NCBI GenBank assembly: GCA_030667735.1 | Contig: DAOUVG010000003.1 | Location: 1 to 19,115, forward strand | DNA from: Dehalococcoidales bacterium | GTDB lineage: Bacteria > Chloroflexota > Dehalococcoidia > Dehalococcoidales > Fen-1064 | Direction of reading: 5' to 3' | DNA: 19,115 nt | Shown here: one piece after another, positions 8,128 through 15,231 of the stretch | Numbering within the stretch: the stretch's first letter is position 1 | Layout: every line of letters begins with the position of its first letter | The notes under the pieces: generated by a model | Told to the model about the DNA's origin: nothing | The model's input: the letters and a program-made list of their open reading frames with translations, nothing else | Databases searched by the model: none | Made by a program: the position numbers and the translations under genes

Positions 8128-8374
8128 AGTCAAGAATCCGTTGCAGGAACCAGCTATACCCGAACTGGCAAAGCTCGCAGGTGCCTTCAGTGGAGTTCCG
8201 GGCGTTGAGGCGGACAAAGAAGCGCACCTGCTTCTCGTCCCACCAGTCGGCCGGTTCTCGCCACCAGTTAAGGACTTCGACCGCCCTGTAGAGGCGTTTC
8301 CGCCAGATGAAGGCGGCCGGGAGTGAGTCCCTGCCGGTGTGGGTTCTGATAGGTTCACCAATGAGCTTTGCCAT
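8126..8374 (-). CDS. DUF6504 family small protein, SOS-controlled
   Basis: An 82-aa protein beginning MAKLIGEPIRTHTGRDSLPA. It shows the DUF6504 pattern: a beta-rich start with EPI, then P-x-x-F-x-W-R-x-R-L-Y (about 20-30), WWREP near the middle, the strand VRFFVRLNA, and an end resembling EL-x-W-x-L-x-RILD. Family members are usually found beside SOS translesion polymerase genes (DinB/ImuB type); their molecular function is unknown. The ATG at 8372-8374 is chosen because GGAG (8382-8385) lies 7 nt upstream. A further in-frame GTG at 8402-8404 falls within the -10 box and so is probably upstream of the transcription start. The promoter carries a LexA box. No polymerase gene is present here, so it is a solitary member of the regulon. 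Confidence 0.8.
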   Translation of the reverse strand: MAKLIGEPIRTHTGRDSLPAAFIWRKRLYRAVEVLNWWREPADWWDEKQVRFFVRLNARNSTEGTCELCQFGYSWFLQRILD

Positions 8375-8402
8375 CACGGGTCTCCAAGGAGGGGTAACCA
8401 CC

Positions 8403-8431
8403 ACTATAACAGAACAAATGTTCTATGTCAA
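8403..8431 (-). promoter_or_regulatory. Sigma-70-type promoter of the DUF6504 gene
   Basis: TTGACA (8426-8431), a 17-nt spacer, then TATAGT (8403-8408) on the minus strand. The -35 is perfect and the -10 has one mismatch. Transcription would start near 8396, leaving a leader of about 22 nt with the GGAG ribosome binding site. Confidence 0.8.
8411..8424. promoter_or_regulatory. LexA (SOS) operator of the Gram-positive type
   Basis: The palindrome AGAACAAATGTTCT matches GAAC-N4-GTTC exactly. This is the core of the Cheo/SOS box bound by LexA of Bacillus, Actinobacteria and Dehalococcoides. It lies wholly inside the spacer between the -35 and -10 boxes, where a bound repressor would block RNA polymerase. 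Confidence 0.8.
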
Positions 8432-8500
8432 GGGGTAGGAGCACCATTTCTCATATTAATTAAGACGGAATGCCAGTGCCAGGGTTCGCGCGGTCCTTGC

Positions 8501-9157
8501 CTATTCCCTCACCTTCTCTACCAACCACTTCTTGAGCAAAGCCTTGAGCTCTTGGTGGCACTCACGCAGGAAGTGGCCGTTGTTCTTGTAGATGATGAGC
8601 TCCTTTGGCTCTCCGGCCCACTGGTATATGTGGCGGGAGCAATCCACCGACAGGTTTCGGTCGCGCTCTCCGTGGATGAGCAGGAGGGGTTTCGGGGCCA
8701 GCCGCTCCACCCCGGCTGCTCCATAGGTCTGGCTGGATAGTCCCACCACCGCCTTCACCCTGGCGCTCACTATGCCGGCCTGGATGACCACTGCTCCCCC
8801 AAAGGAATGACCGACCAGGGCCACTCTCTCCACGTCCATCTCACCGAGGTAGTAGGCTCCGGCGACCACGTCGGTGATGCAGGGTTCGAGGTCACCGGGG
8901 AAGCGGTAGTCCAGCCGGAATGAAGTAATGCCTTCGTTGACCAGTTCTTCGCTCATTGTCTTGAAGATGCCGAAGGAGGGACCGTCAAGTCCACCCAGCG
9001 CTCCGCAGACCCAGATTACGCCGCAGTCGCCGTTGGCGGGATGAAGTATGCCCCGGATGTTGCCGTTGGAGGTCGTGATTACCACCTCGGTCTGGCCCCG
9101 CTCCAGCTTGCGGGTCCGGGCACTTATCAGTTGTAGCTCTCTCTGGTCTTCCATCAT
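8501..9157 (-). CDS. Alpha/beta hydrolase
   Basis: A 218-aa serine hydrolase of the alpha/beta fold. Counting from the ATG at 9155-9157, the nucleophile is Ser118 in GHSFGG, the acid Asp166 in HGERD and the histidine His195 in NNGH, a complete triad in the right order. LDYRFPGDLEP after the second strand is typical of dienelactone-hydrolase and acyl-peptidase-like members; the substrate cannot be told. The frame stays open to a TTG at 9272-9274 overlapping the MFS stop, which would add 39 residues. Those residues look non-family (PRRAPAIIESLIPEKCC), so the ATG pair at 9152-9157 is preferred. It is downstream of the MFS exporter on the same strand with a gap of about 110 nt. Confidence 0.82.
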   Translation of the reverse strand: MMEDQRELQLISARTRKLERGQTEVVITTSNGNIRGILHPANGDCGVIWVCGALGGLDGPSFGIFKTMSEELVNEGITSFRLDYRFPGDLEPCITDVVAGAYYLGEMDVERVALVGHSFGGAVVIQAGIVSARVKAVVGLSSQTYGAAGVERLAPKPLLLIHGERDRNLSVDCSRHIYQWAGEPKELIIYKNNGHFLRECHQELKALLKKWLVEKVRE

Positions 9158-9270
9158 GCCGCCATTTTCACAGGGTCGTGACTGGAGGTACCGCCCGCGA
9201 TTATTCCCCACTGACAGGCAGCATTTCTCCGGTATCAGGCTTTCAATTATTGCCGGTGCCCTTCGTGGTG

Positions 9271-10698
9271 TCAAGGAGAGTCCGGCTGTGTTCTACCGCG
9301 TACCAGCGACACGAATATGCCGATGACGCAGAAGAAGGCGGCGTAGGTGAAGCTGTCCTGGTAGGCGCTGACCAGGGAAAGTCTCTCCAGCATGCCCGGG
9401 GCAAGAGTCTCTCCTGCGAGGGTGGTGGAATGAAACAACTCGCGTGCGGTGAACATCGCGCCCGCGATAGCTATGCCGCAGGACATGCCTATCTGCCGTG
9501 TAGTGGCGATCATCGCTGAAGCCGTACTCAGATTCTGCCTGGGCACCGAGCCCATCACGGCGCTGTTGTTCGGGGAAGAGAACATCCCCAGTCCCATCCC
9601 CAGAACAATCAGCCTGAGCAATATGTCGGAAGTGCTCGAGTCTATGTTGAGCTTGCTTATCAGGAAGAGGGCGGCGCTGATCAGGGTCATACCGGCGGTG
9701 CACAGTATCCTCGAACCTATCTTGTCCGAGAGCCAGCCGCTCACCGGACCGACCAGCAGGGAGGTGGCCGAGGCTGCCGCGAGGAGCAGCCCTGCCTGTG
9801 ATGCAGTGCGGTCAATGCCGTTCAGCAGGTAGAATGGCATGAGAAGCGTGTTGGCGGCCACCGCCACGAACATGACTAGCATAGTGACCAGACCAGTGGC
9901 AAAGGAGCGACTGCGGAAGAGGCCCAGGGCTAGTATTGGCTGAGTTACCTTTCTCTCGAACACGAGGAACGAAGTCAGCAGGAGCACGGCACCAGCGGCC
10001 AGCGAGAGGACCGGTATCGAGGTGAAGGCCATTCTTCCTCCGAAGTTGACGCACAGGAGCAGGCAGGAAAAGCCTCCGAAGAAGCTGACAGAGCCACCCC
10101 AATCGAACCTGGCTGTGGTCTCTTCACCCTTCTGCTCCCGCAGCCACAGCCAGCTCATGACCAGGCCGATGATGCCCACGGGGATTCTGACATAGAAGAT
10201 GGCCCTCCAGTCAAGGGCGTCGAGGAGGAGACCGCCGATGACTGGCCCGCTGAGCAGGCCGGTCGAGACTACGGCACCGATGAGACCAAGGGCCTTGCCG
10301 CGCTCTTCGGGGGGGAAGACAGCAGTGATAATGGCGTTGCCGAGGGCAATAACCATTGCCGAACCGACAGCCTGGACGACGCGGGCAAGGATGAGCTGGA
10401 CCACGCTCTGCGACAGTGCACAAAGTATGAGTCCCACTGTGAAGATAGCCAGCCCCGATACGTAGACCCGCTTCCTTCCGAAGAGGTCGCCAAGCTTGCC
10501 TATGCTGAGCATGAGGCCGACACTCACTAGAAGGTAGGCTACGGTTACCCAGAGTACCACCGACGGTTCTGTATCGAAAACCTTGGTGAGTTCGGGCAGT
10601 GAGATATTGACGATGCTGGCGTCCAGGGTACTCATGAAGGTACCAATGGACAGTGTCAGCAACGCCAGCCACTTGTAGGTGCTTTTCGTCTCTTCCAT
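9271..10698 (-). CDS. MFS drug:H+ antiporter-2 type transporter (EmrB/QacA family, 14 TM)
   Basis: A 475-aa transporter with about 14 hydrophobic helices. It has the DHA2 motif LDASIVNISLPEL (25-37), MFS motif A GKLGDLFGRKR (67-77) and the motif C-like GPVIGGLL segment in TM5. Family members export drugs or amphipathic compounds in exchange for protons. The ATG is only 14 nt after the DUF4956 stop and lacks a clear ribosome binding site, suggesting read-through translation in the cotH operon. Whether it works with that module or is merely a neighbour is not shown. No TetR-type repressor or HlyD-type adaptor is adjacent. Confidence 0.9.
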   Translation of the reverse strand: MEETKSTYKWLALLTLSIGTFMSTLDASIVNISLPELTKVFDTEPSVVLWVTVAYLLVSVGLMLSIGKLGDLFGRKRVYVSGLAIFTVGLILCALSQSVVQLILARVVQAVGSAMVIALGNAIITAVFPPEERGKALGLIGAVVSTGLLSGPVIGGLLLDALDWRAIFYVRIPVGIIGLVMSWLWLREQKGEETTARFDWGGSVSFFGGFSCLLLCVNFGGRMAFTSIPVLSLAAGAVLLLTSFLVFERKVTQPILALGLFRSRSFATGLVTMLVMFVAVAANTLLMPFYLLNGIDRTASQAGLLLAAASATSLLVGPVSGWLSDKIGSRILCTAGMTLISAALFLISKLNIDSSTSDILLRLIVLGMGLGMFSSPNNSAVMGSVPRQNLSTASAMIATTRQIGMSCGIAIAGAMFTARELFHSTTLAGETLAPGMLERLSLVSAYQDSFTYAAFFCVIGIFVSLVRGRTQPDSP

Positions 10699-10712
10699 AT
10701 CGGGATGCCCGA

Positions 10713-11384
10713 TCAGCCGATGAAAATCTCAACCTTAGCCGGAGCGGCAACCTGATTAAGCTCGCTGGTGAACGCCGTCCAGTCGAAGTCTCTCCGCGAG
10801 CGGTACTGGTAGTAGAGGTTGACGCGGTCTTCGAGGACAGACATCGTCTCCAGTCTCAGCCCACGGAGGCGGTTATTCAGCAAGCTATTCATCCTGGTTT
10901 CAATGTCAGAATATGCGGACTGGTCAAGGCCAATCATCAGGTGCCCCTGGGGGAAGAGTGAGAACCGGTTCCTGGTTAACCACTGGACACCCAGCGCCAT
11001 AAAGACTACGACATACAGAATGGCGGTCACCAGAAAGTTGCCCGTGGCGGCTCCTATTGACGATGCTATCAAGAGGAGAAGAAAGCCAATCTCGGCCGGG
11101 TCTTTGACCGGCGTGCGGAAGCGGACGAAAGACAGCGCCCCGAGCAGTCCCAGGGAGAGCGGGATGGAGGTCTGTATACCGAGGAACAGTGTGGTGATGG
11201 CGGGTCCGCCGATGATGAACGTCCGGTGTACACCGGCACCGATATTCTGTGACCCATAGAAGAACTGGTACATCAGGTATGCGATTATTGAAGCCAGCAG
11301 GGAAAAGCCGATGGCAATGAGTGCGTCCCCGAAGCTCACCGGGGATTGTAAGCCGTCAAAGAAATTTAAAAATCCGTCCTGCAA
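10713..11384 (-). CDS. DUF4956 family membrane protein
   Basis: A 223-aa protein with three to four transmembrane helices in residues 18-136. The family signature GALSFVRFRTPVKDP (82-96) lies between helices, and a cytoplasmic ferredoxin-like tail occupies about residues 140-223. The start codon is TTG (11382-11384), fixed by a perfect AAGGAGG (11392-11398) 7 nt upstream. It lies 30 nt after the VTC-type polymerase gene. DUF4956 genes are repeatedly found beside VTC-type polyphosphate polymerase and CotH genes, so a role as membrane partner of those enzymes is a fair inference, but no activity is established. Confidence 0.9.
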   Translation of the reverse strand: MQDGFLNFFDGLQSPVSFGDALIAIGFSLLASIIAYLMYQFFYGSQNIGAGVHRTFIIGGPAITTLFLGIQTSIPLSLGLLGALSFVRFRTPVKDPAEIGFLLLLIASSIGAATGNFLVTAILYVVVFMALGVQWLTRNRFSLFPQGHLMIGLDQSAYSDIETRMNSLLNNRLRGLRLETMSVLEDRVNLYYQYRSRRDFDWTAFTSELNQVAAPAKVEIFIG

Positions 11385-11414
11385 GTTCTATCCTCCTTAT
11401 TGTTAGTTCCTGTG

Positions 11415-12200
11415 TTATCTCCGGACAACCCGTCCCGGGGGCCATAGCCGCCCCGGAATGCCCGGGTGCAGAAGGTGAGCATCGATGCTGTGACTGTACT
11501 TGGAGAAGCGACTCCAGTCGATATCAAGCATTTTCATGTACCTCAGAGCCGGAGGTAATTCAAAAGAGGGGCCTTTGACCTCGATGACCCCACCGCGCAG
11601 GGGAAGGTCCCGTTCCCTGGTACCCAGGTCTTGTGCCACCATGGTGGAACGGATATTACTATCGAATGAAACCCGGGCCCCGGTGAACATCTCGGTGAAG
11701 CGGTAGCGCCAGTAAGATATCACGATAACCGGCCGGAGGGGGCTCTCCGGATAGTGTCCCAGCCGGGCCAGTGTTTCCATAAGCTTGGCGCGGTCGATAA
11801 TCCCGGCACCAAGGTTTGTCGGTTCCAGCTTCTGTACCGGTACTGCGAATCCCTGCCGTTTTTTGGAGCTGGCAAAACCCCGCCTGGTCTTTACTTCAAG
11901 GAATACCGGAACCTCTCCCTGGTAGTCCTCAATCCGGTCATACCAGCGAATGCGGACCTTGTCTTTTCGGAAGTCGCCGGACGTTGACCGGTTGTGCTGG
12001 TCAAGGTCCGGGCTATCAAAGTACAGGGTGTTAATCTGTCCCGCCGGGTACTGCCTGTCGGCGCGGCAGACCTGGCGGAGCAGAGTATAAGCTAAAGCAC
12101 TCTTCTGTGGTGGAATGAAGAACTTCCGCTCGATTCTCTCTACCGATTCTACTATGCCGGGCGATGTTTCGACTGCTTCTGTTCCCGGTGTCTGTTCTAT
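11415..12200 (-). CDS. VTC-type polyphosphate polymerase domain protein with apparent ATA start
   Basis: A 261-aa protein filled by one VTC domain of the triphosphate tunnel metalloenzyme fold, which in yeast Vtc4 polymerises ATP gamma-phosphate into polyphosphate. Expected tunnel residues are visible in order: ERKFF (24-28), TLYFD (58-62), RKDKVRIRWYD (78-88), LEVKTRR (101-107), YWRYRF (163-168), IEVKGP (206-211) and SKYSHSI near the C-terminus. The first ATG in frame is codon 141 (11778-11780), which would delete half the tunnel. No ATG, GTG or TTG occurs in frame before ERKFF. The best start is ATA at 12198-12200: AAAGGAG (12208-12214) lies 7 nt upstream, and ATAG overlaps the cotH stop exactly as ATGA overlaps usually do. 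A sequencing error at this codon is the alternative. Sits between cotH and DUF4956. Confidence 0.85.
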   Translation of the reverse strand: MEQTPGTEAVETSPGIVESVERIERKFFIPPQKSALAYTLLRQVCRADRQYPAGQINTLYFDSPDLDQHNRSTSGDFRKDKVRIRWYDRIEDYQGEVPVFLEVKTRRGFASSKKRQGFAVPVQKLEPTNLGAGIIDRAKLMETLARLGHYPESPLRPVIVISYWRYRFTEMFTGARVSFDSNIRSTMVAQDLGTRERDLPLRGGVIEVKGPSFELPPALRYMKMLDIDWSRFSKYSHSIDAHLLHPGIPGRLWPPGRVVRR

Positions 12201-14290
12201 CGCTGTACTCCTTTCGTGGGTTGTTCCCGGGGCAGGGCATTGTCTGGTAGCCCATCCTGCCGATTGAACATTGTAGTGCTGCCACCGTTACCGCTGCCGT
12301 CCCCGGCGCTTGGCCGCTCCCCGTCGAGTTGCTGCCTCACCGAAGTAACGCGCTCGGCAATAAACGTTTTCAGTCCGAGGGCGGCTGGACCCTGTCGTGG
12401 GTCAACGGGTTGCTGCTGCAATTCAGTCTGCCCGCGGAGATTCTGTAGAAACGCTGATAGCTCGTCTCGGGTCAGACAGGAACGGATTCTTTGCAGTTCC
12501 TGAGTAGTGGGTGGGCGTGTACGCAGCTCCTGCAGCGTGGACAGGGATATCTGCTTCCTGAGGCATGCCAGGTTCTCCGGCGAAAGAGGGAGAACGATGG
12601 GTGGTGCTTTGCCCTGTGGTACCTGTTCTTGAGGTGCCTGACCCTGCGGCATGTCTCCCGGCAGTCTATCCGGCGTCAGCATGGCCCCCCTCATATCCTC
12701 CGTGATGGCGCGTTCAAAATCCCCGGTGGAGAAGAACTTGAGTTCATCAGCCTCTACATACGGATGTATCAGGTCGACAAGCTCATCGATTCGAACGTTC
12801 ATCGTCTCCACAGAGAATGACCCTTCCAGTAGCTCCTCCATGTACCGGTGATAGGTATCCAGGTACGGCTGATGGGATAGCAAACGCTGTACCAACGGTC
12901 GCTCGTCTATCGGCCCGCAGGTAGGCTCGTCTATGAAGAAGTTGACCAGGCCTTCACGGTCGATGCTGCAGTTGAACGTACCGAAGGCCATGTTCAGGTC
13001 CCAGGGAATTATGGCGAACCTGCCATCGACTTCATAGAGATAGTAGTTGTGGCCCATGCCGAGGTAGTTGTCCAGGTGTACGGTGATTGTTGACACGGCC
13101 AGGAACCGGAGCACATTATCCACATCGAGCACCTTTTCAATCTCAGCAGGGAAAGTGCTGTCAGGCTCGTTATTTAGGACGTCAAGGAAGCGAAACAGGG
13201 CGGAGTGGTCAGCGGAGCTCTCATTCGTCTTCAGTCCCACCGCCTCAATGTAGTCCCGCTGCTGTACGTCAGGCTGTTGTTGGCCGTCACGCGGCGGTTG
13301 CTGGAGTGCGTCCTGTCCCGGCAGGGGTTGTCGGGGAAGACCTTCTCTCGGAATAACCGGTTGTGGAATGCCCCTCTGGGCCATATCCGGCACACCGGGA
13401 GAGGCAGCAGCTTCATCGGCAGCAGATTCCTCAGGCTGAAGAGCTTCAAGGATGTCCCTTAGCTTACCGCCGCCTATGTTGATATCCAGACTGTCATCCG
13501 CGTCGTCCTGACCGGCAGCTTCCAGTATCGTCAGTTGCCTCCGGACGTCTTCTTCCGTCCAGTTCAGAGGGGCTGCCAGCGTCTCAGGTTTGTACAGGTC
13601 ACCGTCGTCGCGGGTAAAGTGACGTGCCAGAAAGGTCTTGTCGATTTGCTCGACCTGCGTATATACTCCCAGGTGGGTATCGTTTATCCAGAGGTCAACA
13701 AAAGACGTTCGCGGGGTGGGAACGCCCATCTGGTCGAATAGCTCATATACCAGGGTCTCCCGGATGAGCGTGGGGTCACTGAAACCGTTGTTAAAGTTGA
13801 GTTTCTTCAGGCCACGGAAGGTGCGGGCGGTATTGAACAGGTTGAAGTCCACCTTCAGGCTGAAGCGGGGGCTTCCGGAACTGATGGCTGACCGGAGCGA
13901 CGAGTTCCCTTTTGGCCTGACGGCCACGTCCGGCACGAGCTCGCCATCGGACCAGAAGTCCGCGCGCACGTATTGTTCCGCCTGAGCGTTGAGCTGGCAG
14001 GCAGTCCAGTCCTCTTCGCTCATGACGATGCGTACCGTGACGACGCGGTCGGTAATAAATGGCTCCGGGTTAGACGTGGATGCCTGCCCTGATGCCCAAC
14101 CGACACAACTTGCTCCGCTGGGAGCTACTATACCGACTGTGAGCAGTACCATTAAGACCGCCTTGCATTTTTCCCACATACTCGAACTCACCCACGGCTG
14201 AGATAGCACCTTCAGTATCAGTCTCCTGGTGAGTGATACGGCGCCGGTACCGGCGGTAGTGCTGACCATTATAACGTACATTCCGGTCAT
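12197..14290 (-). CDS. CotH-family protein kinase-like secreted protein with low-complexity inserts
   Basis: A 697-aa protein. A hydrophobic segment near residues 43-58 acts as signal or anchor. The CotH domain then runs from about 83 to 540. It shows RPKGNSS (125-131), LNFNNGFSDPTLIRE (164-178), HLGVYTQVEQIDKTFL (206-221) and GDLYKP (230-235). Catalytic-type HLDN is at 405-408 and PWDLNMAFG at 429-437. Bacillus CotH is an atypical kinase that phosphorylates coat proteins. Residues 286-346 form a Pro/Gln/Arg-rich insert within the kinase fold and 541-566 a second Pro/Gln-rich stretch. Residues 570-620 look like two diverged copies of a helical unit. The ATG at 14288-14290 has AAGGA 7 nt upstream. 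An inner ATG at 14177-14179 would give a more standard signal peptide. The stop overlaps the VTC start. Confidence 0.87.
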   Translation of the reverse strand: MTGMYVIMVSTTAGTGAVSLTRRLILKVLSQPWVSSSMWEKCKAVLMVLLTVGIVAPSGASCVGWASGQASTSNPEPFITDRVVTVRIVMSEEDWTACQLNAQAEQYVRADFWSDGELVPDVAVRPKGNSSLRSAISSGSPRFSLKVDFNLFNTARTFRGLKKLNFNNGFSDPTLIRETLVYELFDQMGVPTPRTSFVDLWINDTHLGVYTQVEQIDKTFLARHFTRDDGDLYKPETLAAPLNWTEEDVRRQLTILEAAGQDDADDSLDINIGGGKLRDILEALQPEESAADEAAASPGVPDMAQRGIPQPVIPREGLPRQPLPGQDALQQPPRDGQQQPDVQQRDYIEAVGLKTNESSADHSALFRFLDVLNNEPDSTFPAEIEKVLDVDNVLRFLAVSTITVHLDNYLGMGHNYYLYEVDGRFAIIPWDLNMAFGTFNCSIDREGLVNFFIDEPTCGPIDERPLVQRLLSHQPYLDTYHRYMEELLEGSFSVETMNVRIDELVDLIHPYVEADELKFFSTGDFERAITEDMRGAMLTPDRLPGDMPQGQAPQEQVPQGKAPPIVLPLSPENLACLRKQISLSTLQELRTRPPTTQELQRIRSCLTRDELSAFLQNLRGQTELQQQPVDPRQGPAALGLKTFIAERVTSVRQQLDGERPSAGDGSGNGGSTTMFNRQDGLPDNALPREQPTKGVQR

Positions 14291-14697
14291 TTGTTAGTCC
14301 TTCAGTTCTCATCAGTCGTTACAGGCGAATATTGTCTCCTGGTGGTGGTAGGACCACAGTGTAACAGTTGTTCGTTTTGTGATAGGCCGAACTGACAGAT
14401 GGTGATACGATGGAGGGCCAGGGTCTGGAAGTGCCGACAGTTCCTGTAAAGAAGAAACAGGATGAGCGGATTGCGGTACGCAGTGGTCAGGAGAGCAGTC
14501 CGACCTGGTCTCACAGACCCCAAAATAGACATGGCGAAATAGTCCGCCATGAGCTAGTTGAAATAGCCCCGAATAACGCCCTCTTGCTGGATACAGTTAT
14601 GGCGTTACTGCGGCTCTGGCAGTGGCTGATTATTTGGCACGGCATCCCGACGTTGCTACTAAGATGGGACCACGGCTGTGGTTCCTACTCAGGGTGT
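14291..14697. other. 407-bp intergenic region between the XRE regulator and cotH
   Basis: I see no credible gene on either strand. It holds the cotH ribosome binding site and two inverted repeats. CATGGCG (14530-14536) pairs with CGCCATG (14545-14551), and TAACGCC (14574-14580) pairs with GGCGTTA (14601-14607). A small dyad ACCAC/GTGGT just downstream of the regulator's stop lacks a T-run. No near-consensus promoter for cotH was found by eye. Confidence 0.5.
14530..14607. repeat. Pair of perfect 7-bp inverted repeats
   Basis: The first dyad has an 8-nt spacer and the second a 20-nt spacer; both are perfect over 7 bp. The hexamer AAATAG occurs three times around the first dyad. These could be operator sites for the neighbouring XRE regulator, RNA hairpins ending its transcript, or chance. 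Confidence 0.3.
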
Positions 14698-15066
14698 TTA
14701 CCGGACGCGCTGTTTATCCCGTCGACGCTCGATAAGGTCCTCAATCATGATGATAATGTCCTCATCAAGCTCCTTGGGATACTTGCGGTTGGCGTAGTCA
14801 CGGAACTCCGGCCATTCGGTGGTCGGTGCCTGGTTAATTACCGGCAGGTGTCCCGACATGGAGAGGACTTCCTCCACGGAAACGCCACTGTACTCAGCCA
14901 GCTTGCGGCATGAGGCTGTGCTGGGGACATCTTCACCTGACATCCAGCGTCCGACGGTTGGGTGGCTGACACCGATATCGGAGGCTAACTGACTGGGCAG
15001 TCGCCTGCGACGTGCCATCAGCTTCTCCAGGAATGGTATTATGGTGGTCTCTTTGTTGGTACTCAT
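14698..15066 (-). CDS. XRE-family helix-turn-helix regulator
   Basis: A 122-aa cytoplasmic DNA-binding protein. Residues about 18-70 form a Cro/C1-type helix-turn-helix: LPSQLASDIGVSHPTVGRW is the two-helix core, followed by the MSGEDVPS turn and the KLAEYSGVSVEEVL helix. The C-terminal 50 residues are charged, with no recognised ligand domain. The target is unknown; the neighbours are the CotH module downstream and the OYE gene upstream. The ATG (15064-15066) lies 6 nt from a good extended -10 box, so the transcript is probably leaderless, and no Shine-Dalgarno is seen. Confidence 0.85.
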   Translation of the reverse strand: MSTNKETTIIPFLEKLMARRRRLPSQLASDIGVSHPTVGRWMSGEDVPSTASCRKLAEYSGVSVEEVLSMSGHLPVINQAPTTEWPEFRDYANRKYPKELDEDIIIMIEDLIERRRDKQRVR

Positions 15067-15072
15067 ACCAAT

Positions 15073-15102
15073 ATTTTAGCATACCTGCTATCCGACTGCC
15101 AA
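15073..15102 (-). promoter_or_regulatory. Extended -10 promoter of the XRE regulator (leaderless)
   Basis: TTGGCA (15097-15102), an 18-nt spacer, then TAAAAT (15073-15078) preceded by TGC, which makes an extended -10. Counting 7 nt from the -10 puts the transcription start on the A of the ATG at 15066. Confidence 0.6.
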
Positions 15103-15192
15103 ATGCGTTGTACCCCAATCTGGCAGAGTATCGCATCCGCTAGTGCGGAGACCACTACGCGTACAATATCATTATTGCAGCTTGAGAAGGTG

Positions 15193-15231
15193 CCGGACTT
15201 CTGCGGCGTGCTACAGAAGCCCGGTGCGTTT
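15193..15231. terminator. 11-bp hairpin after the old-yellow-enzyme gene
   Basis: CCGGACTTCTG (15193-15203) pairs with CAGAAGCCCGG (15214-15224) across a 10-nt loop with one mismatch or wobble. The stem starts 8 nt after the stop codon at 15232-15234. On the minus strand no T-run follows. On the plus strand TTTTT (15229-15233) follows 4 nt after the stem. It probably marks the 3' end of the operon as a terminator or stabilising hairpin. Confidence 0.45.

Noticed and set aside
9158..9274. 39-residue N-terminal extension of the alpha/beta hydrolase from a TTG overlapping the MFS stop.
   Set aside because: The residues do not resemble the family and no ribosome binding site precedes the TTG. 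It cannot be fully excluded as a coupled start.
14410..14913. Plus-strand open frame of 167 codons.
   Set aside because: It runs antisense into the XRE regulator gene, has no family-like motifs and lacks a ribosome binding site.
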